A DNA stretch of 64,000 bases from Janthinobacterium sp. J1-1 (GTDB taxonomy: Bacteria > Pseudomonadota > Gammaproteobacteria > Burkholderiales > Burkholderiaceae_D). Positions within the stretch are counted from its first letter, which is position 1. The number at the start of each line of letters is the position of its first letter. Positions 1 to 6,754 of this stretch are shown here, piece by piece. Location of the stretch: assembly GCF_030944405.1 (NCBI RefSeq), contig NZ_CP132339.1, positions 3,720,001 to 3,784,000 of the forward strand. Direction: 5' to 3'. Below the pieces are notes generated by a model. The model was not told the origin of the DNA. It saw only the letters and a list, made by a program, of their open reading frames with translations, and did no database searches. A program made the translations under genes and the position numbers.

Positions 1-2525
1 ATGGCCGTGGTGGCCACCAGCAGCGGCACCGAGGCGATGCTGTCGATAAAGGGCAGCTTCGGCGTGCGGATCAGGTGCACGATCAGGGTCTGCGTCAACA
101 GGCCCACGACGAACCAGCCCGACTGGAACAGCGTCTGCTGGGCCGGCGTATTGGCGCCGAATACATGCCACATCAACACAAAGGTGCTGATGTCGAAGAT
201 CGAGCTCAAGGGGCCGAAGAACACCATGAAGCGGCCGATGTCGCGCGGGTTCCAGCTCAGTGGCTGCTGGATCAGTTCGGCATCGACGTTGTCAAAAGGG
301 ATAGCAATCTGCGACACGTCGTACAGCAGGTTCTGCACCAGCAGATGCAGCGGCAACATCGGCAGGAAGGGCAGAAAGGCGCTGGCCACCAGCACGGAAA
401 ACACATTGCCGAAGTTCGAGCTGGCCGTCATGCGGATATATTTCAGCATATTGCTGAAGGTACGCCGGCCTTCCAGCACGCCTTCCTCCAGCACCATCAG
501 GCTTTTTTCCAGCAGGATGATGTCGGCCGCTTCCTTGGCGATATCGACGGCCGAATCGACCGAGATGCCGATATCGGCCGCGCGCAGGGCCGGCGCGTCG
601 TTGATGCCGTCGCCCATGAAACCGACGATATGGCCGTTGCCGCGCAGCGCACGCACCAGGCGCTCCTTGTGCAGCGGGCTGAGCTTGGCAAACACGGTAT
701 GGCTTTCGGCCGCCTGCGCCACTTGCGCATCGTCCATGTCGTCCAGTTCCGGCCCCTGCAGCACGCCGCGCACGGCCAGGCCCACTTCTCGGCAGATCTT
801 CGCCGTCACCAGGTGGTTGTCGCCAGTCAGCACTTTCACCGTCACGCCGTGTTCCTTGAGCGCGCGCAGGGCCGGCGCCGTCGATTCCTTCGGCGGGTCG
901 AGAAAGGCCACATAGCCGATCAGGGTCAGTGCCGTTTCATCGGCCACGCCATACACGGTTTTGTGCGGCGGCACTTCCTTGACGCCGACGGCCACCACGC
1001 GCAAGCCTTCGGCGTTCAGGCCGTGGGTGGTGGCCAGCACACGGTCGAGAAGATGGGTGTCGAGCGGTACGTCGACGCCGTCCAGGCGCAGATGGCTGCA
1101 GGCGGCCAGCATTTCCTCGACCGCGCCCTTGCAGATCAGCTCGTGGTGATCATTGCGTTCGGAGACCACCACCGACATGCGGCGGCGCACGAAATCGAAC
1201 GGGATCTCGTCGACTTTTACATAGTCGCGCGCCAGCTGCATTTCCGTCTGCAGCTGCACATGGTCGAGCACGGCGCGGTCGAGCAGGTTTTTCAGGCCGG
1301 TCTGGTAGTGGCTGTTCAGGTAGGCAAAGCGCAGCACCTCGTCGGACGGCTGGCCGAACACATCGGTATGGCGTTCCAGCACAATCTTGTCCTGCGTCAG
1401 GGTGCCCGTCTTGTCGGTGCACAGCACGTCCATGGCGCCGAAGTTCTGGATCGCATCCAGGCGTTTGACCACCACCTTCTTTTTCGCCAGTTTCACGGCG
1501 CCCTTGGCCAGGGTGCTGGTGACGATCATCGGCAGCATTTCCGGCGTCAGGCCCACCGCCACGGAGAGGGCGAACAGAAAGGCTTCCATCCAGTCGCCCT
1601 TGGTCCAGCCATTGATCAGGAACACCAGCGGCGCCATCACCAGCGCAAAGCGGATCAGCAGCCAGCTGACGCTGTTGACGCCCGCTTCAAACGCGGTCGG
1701 CGTGCGTTCGGTGGCCGTGACGCGGGTGGCGATCGCGCCGAAATAGGTGCGGTTGCCGGTGGCCAGCACCAGCGCCGTGGCGGCGCCCGAGATCACATTG
1801 GTGCCCATGAACAGCAGGTTGGCCAGGTCCATCGGATTCTTGCCATTGCCATCGGCGAGTTCGGCCATTTTTTCCACCGGCAAGGATTCGCCCGTCATCG
1901 CCGACTGGCTGACAAACAGGTCCTTGGCGCTGAGCAGGCGGCAGTCGGCGGGAATCATGTCGCCTGCCGACAGCACGATGATGTCGCCCTGCACCAGGGC
2001 GCGGATCGGCAATTCCGCTTGCGCGCCATCGCGCAGCACGGTGGCGGTGTTGCCGACCATCGCTTTCAGGCGTTCGGCGGCGCGGTTCGAGCGACCTTCC
2101 TGCACGAAGCGCAGCAGGGTCGACAGGATCACCATGCTGCCGATGACGATGGTGGCCTTGACGTCTTCGGTCAGGTAGGAAACGATGGCCAGCACCGTCA
2201 GCAGCAGGTTGAACGGATTCTTGTAGCACAGCCACAGATGCTGGTACCAGGCCAGCGGCTTTTCGTGTTCGACTTCATTCGGGCCGGTCTGCGCCAGCAC
2301 GGCGTGCGCCTCGTCGTCGGACAGGCCCGTTTCGCGCGTGGCCAGGCGCGCCAGTGCGGCCGGCAGGGCTTCGGTGGCGGCGGCCAGCAACTGGCGCGCC
2401 AGGTGATCGGGCACAGGTACGGTCCGGGCGGTGCTGTTTGCCAAAGGCATGGCCTGGCGGCGGAAATGGCCGGCCGTGTGGCGCTTGCGCAGGAACGATT
2501 CGAACAGGCGGGTGAAGAGGGTCAT
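1..2525 (-). CDS. mgtA: Magnesium-translocating P-type ATPase, 3' end cut by window
   Basis: Inner-membrane P-type ATPase for Mg2+ import. About 841 codons are visible; the last roughly 50-60 are outside the window (E. coli MgtA is 898 residues). Family landmarks in order are the cation-ATPase N-terminal domain ending near the LWLCYKNPFNLLL membrane segment, the actuator motif MTGESLP, the membrane stretch GLTPEMLPMI, and the phosphorylation motif CTDKTGTLT with the acceptor Asp at about residue 371. The visible C-terminal end (HLIRTPKLPF) matches the last transmembrane region of MgtA. The ATG at 2523-2525 is the furthest plausible start and is preceded by GGAAGAG. It follows a secreted-protein gene by 48 nt on the same strand, so the two are probably cotranscribed. 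Confidence 0.95.
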   Translation of the reverse strand, partial: MTLFTRLFESFLRKRHTAGHFRRQAMPLANSTARTVPVPDHLARQLLAAATEALPAALARLATRETGLSDDEAHAVLAQTGPNEVEHEKPLAWYQHLWLCYKNPFNLLLTVLAIVSYLTEDVKATIVIGSMVILSTLLRFVQEGRSNRAAERLKAMVGNTATVLRDGAQAELPIRALVQGDIIVLSAGDMIPADCRLLSAKDLFVSQSAMTGESLPVEKMAELADGNGKNPMDLANLLFMGTNVISGAATALVLATGNRTYFGAIATRVTATERTPTAFEAGVNSVSWLLIRFALVMAPLVFLINGWTKGDWMEAFLFALSVAVGLTPEMLPMIVTSTLAKGAVKLAKKKVVVKRLDAIQNFGAMDVLCTDKTGTLTQDKIVLERHTDVFGQPSDEVLRFAYLNSHYQTGLKNLLDRAVLDHVQLQTEMQLARDYVKVDEIPFDFVRRRMSVVVSERNDHHELICKGAVEEMLAACSHLRLDGVDVPLDTHLLDRVLATTHGLNAEGLRVVAVGVKEVPPHKTVYGVADETALTLIGYVAFLDPPKESTAPALRALKEHGVTVKVLTGDNHLVTAKICREVGLAVRGVLQGPELDDMDDAQVAQAAESHTVFAKLSPLHKERLVRALRGNGHIVGFMGDGINDAPALRAADIGISVDSAVDIAKEAADIILLEKSLMVLEEGVLEGRRTFSNMLKYIRMTASSNFGNVFSVLVASAFLPFLPMLPLHLLVQNLLYDVSQIAIPFDNVDAELIQQPLSWNPRDIGRFMVFFGPLSSIFDISTFVLMWHVFGANTPAQQTLFQSGWFVVGLLTQTLIVHLIRTPKLPFIDSIASVPLLVATTA

Positions 2526-2569
2526 GGCTCTTCCTTTCAGGCTAGGGTGAAATTCAATGTATGTTTTAT

Positions 2570-3274
2570 TTATTGCAACGGCGCGCCGGTCCATACCAGG
2601 CCCAGCGACCAGGTCGTGGCGCGCGGCTGGTCCGACTTGCGGCCCCAGCTGGCGTCGAGCTGCAGGCGTCCGGGCACGATGGCGCGGCGCAGGCCCAGCT
2701 GGGTGGTGGCGCCACCGCCGCGCTGGCCGAAGCGTTCCAGGCCGATGCCGGTGAGTTCATCCAGCTGCCGTTCCAGGGCCAGGCCCCAGGTCGCCGCCGT
2801 ACGAGCACTTTGGGGGCGTATCGCGCCCAGGTTGGCGTGCAGCAAAGTGTCCTGGCCTTGCCAGGCCAGGCTGACGGGCAGGTTGATGCTCGTCGCCGCC
2901 TGTTCGCCCGCTTGCCGCGCCAGCACCAGGCCAAGTCCCCAGCCGTTGTCCGTCACAGGACGCAGCACGGTCTTGCCCTGCAGGACGGCGGCGTTGCGAT
3001 GGCCGTTGTCGGCGGGCAGGGAGGCGGCGCCGAGCGCCAGTTCCCAGTTGCCCGTGAAATTGCAAGCGGGCATGGCCCAGGCGGCCGACTTGCCACCGCT
3101 GGTTTCACGCCAGCTTTCCAGCTGGCAGTTGCCGCGGTCGGCAATGCCGGCGTCGTCCACCGTCAGGGGGCGGCCGGCGGGCGCGTCGGGCGCGGCCAGC
3201 AGCAGGCCCAGCGCGAGCGCGGGCAGTTGCGTGTTGCGTAGTAAATTGCGTTGTAAAGTTTGATGCCAGATCAT
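2570..3274 (-). CDS. Secreted or outer-membrane protein of unknown function upstream of mgtA
   Basis: Predicted 234-residue exported protein. The start at 3272-3274 is chosen because an AGGAG ribosome site lies 6 nt upstream; the frame stays open further upstream but without such a site. The first 30 residues include a hydrophobic stretch (LPALALGLLLAAP), consistent with a signal peptide. The mature part is rich in alternating short polar/hydrophobic segments (NWELALGAASL, GWGLGLVLA, TWSLGLVWTG) that resemble outer-membrane beta strands, including a hydrophobic end. I do not recognise a family with certainty; a small beta-barrel or transporter-like outer-membrane protein is an inference. Its position directly before mgtA suggests a role linked to Mg2+ limitation or the envelope. 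Confidence 0.7.
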   Translation of the reverse strand: MIWHQTLQRNLLRNTQLPALALGLLLAAPDAPAGRPLTVDDAGIADRGNCQLESWRETSGGKSAAWAMPACNFTGNWELALGAASLPADNGHRNAAVLQGKTVLRPVTDNGWGLGLVLARQAGEQAATSINLPVSLAWQGQDTLLHANLGAIRPQSARTAATWGLALERQLDELTGIGLERFGQRGGGATTQLGLRRAIVPGRLQLDASWGRKSDQPRATTWSLGLVWTGAPLQ

Positions 3275-3680
3275 CACCGACTCCTGTGTGTGCAGGGAGA
3301 TCAGGCGAGACTTGTTACCGGGAGGGCGACAACAAGCCGCACCCACGGTCGGGCTCAGCGCCGTCCGTCAGGACAATCAATGGTCAGGGGGAGAGTGCGC
3401 AACAGGGAAACCTGTTGCGGACCGCACCTTGCTCGGCAAGGCGCGGCGGAAGAGTCGCGTGCTTGCCGGGATTAATTGTCGATGCAAGATCGACTACTGT
3501 CACTGGAACAAGTACCCACGTGGGACTCCGTAAAATGAATAATGCACGCATGATAAAAGTGCAGCTTGGCAAGGTCAAGCAAAGATGGGTCACATTACCG
3601 AAGCGTAATGAATGGACCTACGGAGCGAGACGTTAGCTGTCACAACCCTCGGCGGTTAGCTATGTTGACGAATAAGCAGA
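3275..3680. other. Gene-poor stretch with a cluster of strong inverted repeats
   Basis: About 400 bases without a convincing gene. It holds several perfect inverted repeats: CGCAACAGG-GAAA-CCTGTTGCG (3398-3419), CCTTGC-TCG-GCAAGG (3427-3441, extendable by two outer G-C pairs across one mismatch), GTCGAT-N5-ATCGAC (3478-3494) and the palindrome CCCACGTGGG (3515-3524). Read on the minus strand this would be the 5' leader of the secreted-protein gene and mgtA. Read on the plus strand the first hairpin has a GNRA-type GAAA loop. No known riboswitch consensus could be matched by eye. Short open frames here look non-coding. Confidence 0.5.
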
Positions 3681-4427
3681 TCACTTTTGGTAAATGCGCT
3701 GAGCGTCACGACCTAGTAATGTTAATAAGTTACCTGGACCACACAAATGTAAGGCGCCCACGGCGACCAATGTTCGCTTTGGGCTAGCCATTTTATTGAG
3801 CAGCATTGAAACCCAAGCTAAGTTCCGACCTTCCAATATGATTTGACGGAGCTTAGGATTTTGGAACATCGGCGATTGCGCTGCGATGTCATGCATCGCT
3901 GCTAAGTCCATGGTTATCCACGCTTGATACATCGCTTCGATGGAGCGTTGAGGCGCTGATAGGTCTGCAGCAAGAAGCTCTAGGCTTTGGACCACATCGT
4001 CTATAGGTGCGCGGTCTAAAGTCGATACCAGTTCTTCGGCAGACTCTAGGAAATACACTTGCTTTGATTGTTCTGCTGCCCATTGAAGGAACAAATTTTC
4101 TACGCCGGCAGAAAGACTAGAGGAAAATGTGGTGCCGAATAACGATACAGCCCATGGTTGGACCGATTCAATCGGGGGGAAATTCGCTGACTCTGGCCAG
4201 AGAGTTTGTAAGGTCTCCCAAGTAGCAGGGGTAAGGTGTTTTTTTAAGCTAACGCCAATAGTAGGGCATAAATGATCAATTATGGTTGAGGGATCTGACT
4301 CAAAAACAAGCTCTTCGCACCATTCATAGGCATTCACAACCCATTCCGGCAAGCCTGGACTACCGCTTGGAAGCAGGTGCATGGACCCTATGAGTCGCAT
4401 GTTTGTTCCTGGTAATTCGAAGTACAT
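3681..4427 (-). CDS. TraB/GumN family protein
   Basis: 248-residue protein with the hallmarks of the TraB/GumN (GTxH) family: an N-terminal GSMHLLP motif at about residues 13-19, a central acidic and hydrophobic region, an R-N-x-x-W motif (GRNLAWVSMLL) and the closing VAVGALHLCGPGNLLTLL segment near residues 218-235. The family is thought to be protease-like, but no activity is established for this protein. No signal peptide or membrane segment is evident, unlike many GumN relatives that are exported. Base composition is visibly richer in A/T than the neighbours and codon choice is relaxed, so recent acquisition is likely. It sits next to an IS3-family element and is probably monocistronic. 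Confidence 0.8.
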   Translation of the reverse strand: MYFELPGTNMRLIGSMHLLPSGSPGLPEWVVNAYEWCEELVFESDPSTIIDHLCPTIGVSLKKHLTPATWETLQTLWPESANFPPIESVQPWAVSLFGTTFSSSLSAGVENLFLQWAAEQSKQVYFLESAEELVSTLDRAPIDDVVQSLELLAADLSAPQRSIEAMYQAWITMDLAAMHDIAAQSPMFQNPKLRQIILEGRNLAWVSMLLNKMASPKRTLVAVGALHLCGPGNLLTLLGRDAQRIYQK

Positions 4428-4528
4428 GGTGGTGAACCTTTACGTTAGGTCTTTATGAAAAAATTCCATCTTGGATATGGATAACATTGCCTAAAAGTAG
4501 TCAATTTTACGTCGAGTAGCACCCCCTA

Positions 4529-4550
4529 TGTCAGGATAGATGTCGCGTCA
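4529..4550 (+). repeat. Left terminal inverted repeat of the IS3-family element
   Basis: The sequence starts TGTCAGGAT and ends AGATGTCGCGTCA. It pairs with 6150-6171, whose reverse complement begins TGTCAACAA and ends with the same 13 bases. Confidence 0.9.
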
Positions 4551-4594
4551 CTTGAATCACTTTAATCCATCCGGGGGCGGAGCAAAGACGTACA

Positions 4595-5092
4595 GTGAAT
4601 CAGTATCCAGCAGAACGCAAGGAAGCCATTCTTCGGCAGATGATGCCGCCGGAGAACAGGCCGGTGTCGGCCCTGGCGAAGGAGAATGGCATCTCGGAAC
4701 AGACACTTTATACTTGGCGACGAAATCTACAGTCTCAGGGAGTGCCGGTGCCGGGAAATGGAAAGAATGCCGTCGTGTGGTCGTCGGCAGATAAGTTTGG
4801 GGTGGTGCTGGAAACGGCACGCATGAACGAGGCCGAACTGGCTCAATACTGTCGGGGCAAAGGCTTGTTCGTCGAACAGGTTGCCGACTGGCGCGAGGCT
4901 TGCCAGCAGGCCAATGAAGCGCCGGCCGAGCGCAACCGGGAACTGCGCGAGCAAGGCAAAAGCGACCGCAAAGAAATCAAGCAATTGAAGAAGGATTTGC
5001 AGCGCAAAGAGAAGGCACTGGCAGAGGCAGCGGCGCTGATCATTCTCAGAAAAAAAGCACAGGCGATCTGGGGGGAGCCCGAGGACGATTGA
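4595..5092 (+). CDS. IS3-family transposase OrfA (DNA-binding subunit)
   Basis: 165-residue protein with a helix-turn-helix of the transposase-8 type in the first 60 residues (SALAKENGISEQTLYTWRR). A long basic and acidic coiled-coil-like segment follows at about residues 105-150 (KEIKQLKKDLQRKEKALAEA), corresponding to the leucine-zipper region of IS3 OrfA. It binds the element ends as part of the transposase. It starts at a GTG inside the element. An A7 run at 5050-5056 near its end allows -1 frameshifting into orfB. Confidence 0.9.
   Translation: MNQYPAERKEAILRQMMPPENRPVSALAKENGISEQTLYTWRRNLQSQGVPVPGNGKNAVVWSSADKFGVVLETARMNEAELAQYCRGKGLFVEQVADWREACQQANEAPAERNRELREQGKSDRKEIKQLKKDLQRKEKALAEAAALIILRKKAQAIWGEPEDD
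5050..5056 (+). promoter_or_regulatory. Programmed -1 frameshift slippery site (A AAA AAA)
   Basis: Seven A residues follow AG, read in the orfA frame as AGA-AAA-AAA-GCA, giving the slippery pattern A_AAA_AAA. orfB lies in the -1 frame, and that frame is open from this point through the orfB start, so slippage would make an OrfAB fusion as known for IS3 elements. A downstream stimulatory structure was not verified. Confidence 0.7.
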
Positions 5093-6147
5093 TCGGCACC
5101 CCAGATCGCCAGCAGGTGATGATATTGGTTGAAGAAGCCGTTGACGGCGGGTGTCGGCGTGCGCAGGCATGTGGTGCGCTGGAGATCAGCCTTCGAACCT
5201 ATCAGCGCTGGATGCTCGACAGTGATGGCAGCCAGGCCGACGGGCGCAAAGGCAGCCGCCGCAGGGCGCCGGCCAACAAGCTGAGCGAAGAGGAACGCCA
5301 GCAGATTCTGACGGTTGCCAACAGCCCTGAATTTGCCAGCAGTCCGCCTAGCCAGATCGTGCCGACCTTGGCTGACCGGGGCGAGTATCTGGCATCAGAA
5401 TCGACCGTCTACCGGATCTTGAAAGAAGAGAAGCAGCAGCATCACCGCGGTCGGGCGAAGAAGCCCAGCACAAGGGTCGTCACGAGCCACTGCGCAATCG
5501 AACCGAACCGCTTGTGGGCGTGGGACATTACCTGGTTGCCGACCGGTGTGCGGGGTTTATATTTTTACTGGTACATGGTTCTTGACGTCTACAGCCGCAA
5601 GATCGTCGGGCATGAAGTGAACATCGCCGAGTCGGCGGAAATGGCCTCGCTGCTGATGCGCAAAGCCAGTCTGGCAGAGGGACTGGCCGGGCGTGAGGTG
5701 GTGCTGCACTCGGACAATGGCAGCTCGATGAAAGGCTCCACAATGTTGGCGACGTTGGAAAAGCTGGGGATCATGCCGTCGTTCAGCAGGCCCCGTGTGA
5801 GCAACGACAATGCCTACGCCGAGTCGCTGTTCCGGACCTGCAAATACCGGCCGAACTATCCGAGCAAGCCGTTTGAAAGTATCGAAAAGGCGCGGCAATG
5901 GACGCTGTCATTTGTGCAGTGGTACAACCATCAGCACAAGCACAGCGGCCTGAAATTCGTGACGCCTGCGCAACGCCATGATGGCCGGGACGGAGCGATC
6001 CTCAAGCACCGCAAGCAGGTCTACGAGGCCGCCAAGCAACGTCATCCAGAGCGCTGGACCGGGACTACGCGGGATTGGGAATTGAACGATGAGGTCTGGC
6101 TGAATCCGGAGCGGAAACCGCCAGAGGAATTAAGAAAAGCTGCATGA
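5089..6147 (+). CDS. IS3-family transposase OrfB (DDE catalytic subunit)
   Basis: 352-residue integrase-like transposase with an rve catalytic core. The expected acidic residues are visible: Asp in LWAWDITWLP (about residue 146), Asp in VVLHSDNGS (about residue 207) and Glu in NDNAYAESLFRT (about residue 245). It begins with an HTH/leader region (GALEISLRTYQRW). The in-frame start is a TTG overlapping the orfA stop (TTGA, 5089-5092), so either coupled re-initiation or the -1 frameshift could supply the catalytic chain. It ends 2 nt before the right terminal repeat. Confidence 0.93.
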   Translation: MIGTPDRQQVMILVEEAVDGGCRRAQACGALEISLRTYQRWMLDSDGSQADGRKGSRRRAPANKLSEEERQQILTVANSPEFASSPPSQIVPTLADRGEYLASESTVYRILKEEKQQHHRGRAKKPSTRVVTSHCAIEPNRLWAWDITWLPTGVRGLYFYWYMVLDVYSRKIVGHEVNIAESAEMASLLMRKASLAEGLAGREVVLHSDNGSSMKGSTMLATLEKLGIMPSFSRPRVSNDNAYAESLFRTCKYRPNYPSKPFESIEKARQWTLSFVQWYNHQHKHSGLKFVTPAQRHDGRDGAILKHRKQVYEAAKQRHPERWTGTTRDWELNDEVWLNPERKPPEELRKAA

Positions 6148-6149
6148 CT

Positions 6150-6171
6150 TGACGCGACATCTTTGTTGACA
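6150..6171 (-). repeat. Right terminal inverted repeat of the IS3-family element
   Basis: Read on the minus strand it begins TGTCAACAA and continues AGATGTCGCGTCA. It matches the left end at 19 of 22 positions. Confidence 0.9.
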
Positions 6172-6201
6172 ACTACCGAGCATCAATGAATAAAATTTCT
6201 G

Positions 6202-6207
6202 TATAAT
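6202..6207 (+). promoter_or_regulatory. -10 element of the marR promoter
   Basis: Perfect TATAAT, 5 nt before the operator palindrome and about 47 nt before the marR start. No good -35 sits 16-18 nt upstream. TTGACA at 6166-6171, in the IS end, is 30 nt away and too far to serve. Confidence 0.55.
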
Positions 6208-6211
6208 TAGC

Positions 6212-6235
6212 AATTGACTGCCCAGGCAGGCAATT
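6212..6235 (+). promoter_or_regulatory. MarR operator at the marR promoter
   Basis: 24-bp near-perfect palindrome: AATTG, one mismatched position, CTGCC, a 2-nt centre CA, GGCAG, mismatch, CAATT. It lies just downstream of the -10 and so would block transcription of marR when bound. The core ACTGCCCAGGCAG recurs in inverted form before the downstream pump gene. Confidence 0.75.
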
Positions 6236-6253
6236 TCTTAAAGTGAACAACCC

Positions 6254-6706
6254 ATGAAATTCGATCCTTCCTTGGAATGGAACCAGATGTTTGGCGGCGG
6301 CTTCGGCTTTTTGCTGACGCACGCCCGCAATACCTTCCTGGCCGATATGGAACGCGAGATGGCGCCGCTTAACCTGACGGCCGCGCAGTTCCTGGTGGTG
6401 GTCGGCATCGCCCACAAAAGGGCGCGCACGCTGACGGAATTCACGGCCTTTCTCGGTTATGACAGCGGTGCCATGAAGCGCTTGCTGGACCGCATCGAAG
6501 AGAAGGGCATTATCCGCCGCGTACCTTGCCTGGAAGACCGGCGCAGCCAGATCCTGGAACTGACCGACGAGGGCCGCGCCCTGTATCCACGCGTGATGGA
6601 AGCGGCGCGCGTGGTGCATGCGCGTTCGCTCGACGGTTTTACTGCACAAGAAGTCGAACAGTTCCAGGGCTTTTTGCAGCGGGTGATCGCATCGACGGCG
6701 CGCTGA
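6254..6706 (+). CDS. MarR-family transcriptional regulator
   Basis: 150-residue winged-helix repressor. The family pattern is clear: an N-terminal dimer helix, the HTH (LTEFTAFLGYDSGAMKRLLDRIEEKG, given here only as its span at about residues 57-82), the wing with the D-R-R signature (CLEDRRSQILELTDEGR) and a C-terminal dimer helix. It probably represses itself and the adjacent efflux pair and is released by a small hydrophobic or phenolic ligand; this is inferred from family behaviour and from the twin operators. The IS element ends 82 bp upstream of its start. Confidence 0.93.
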   Translation: MKFDPSLEWNQMFGGGFGFLLTHARNTFLADMEREMAPLNLTAAQFLVVVGIAHKRARTLTEFTAFLGYDSGAMKRLLDRIEEKGIIRRVPCLEDRRSQILELTDEGRALYPRVMEAARVVHARSLDGFTAQEVEQFQGFLQRVIASTAR

Positions 6707-6730
6707 ACTTGCGCGTTTTTTTTAACTATT

Positions 6731-6748
6731 TAGCTGCCTGGGCAGTTA
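6731..6748 (+). promoter_or_regulatory. Second MarR operator, before the efflux genes
   Basis: Palindrome TA-G-CTGCC-TG-GGCAG-T-TA in the 48-nt gap between marR and the membrane-fusion gene. Its 13-nt core CTGCCTGGGCAGT is the exact reverse complement of the core at 6217-6229, indicating a shared regulator. Confidence 0.75.
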
Positions 6749-6754
6749 GTTTTC

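Larger units (their letters stand above)
4529..6171 (+). mobile_element. IS3-family insertion sequence, complete
   Basis: A 1643-bp element bounded by 22-bp imperfect terminal inverted repeats beginning TG and ending CA (19 of 22 positions match). It contains overlapping transposase frames orfA and orfB. Immediate flanks are CCTA on the left (4525-4528) and ACTA on the right (6172-6175), an imperfect 4-bp candidate target duplication of which three bases agree. Both frames are intact and the frameshift site is present, so the copy is potentially active. It lies between the TraB/GumN gene and the marR promoter. Confidence 0.9.

Noticed and set aside
75..3263. A 1062-codon open frame on the plus strand opposite mgtA and its neighbour
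   Set aside because: It is His/Gln/Arg-rich with no domains and lies exactly opposite well-supported genes; GC-rich codon bias keeps the opposite frame open.
3398..3445. Possible cobalamin riboswitch because of AACAGGGAAA on the plus strand
   Set aside because: The B12 box and the remaining conserved blocks are absent, and no downstream cobalamin gene exists.
3384..3593. A 69-codon minus-strand frame as an mgtA leader peptide
   Set aside because: No ribosome site and no Pro/acidic-run pattern of known Mg2+ leader peptides; its end overlaps the hairpins.
6166..6171. TTGACA in the IS right end as -35 of the marR promoter
   Set aside because: It is 30 nt from the TATAAT; the usual spacing is 16-18 nt.
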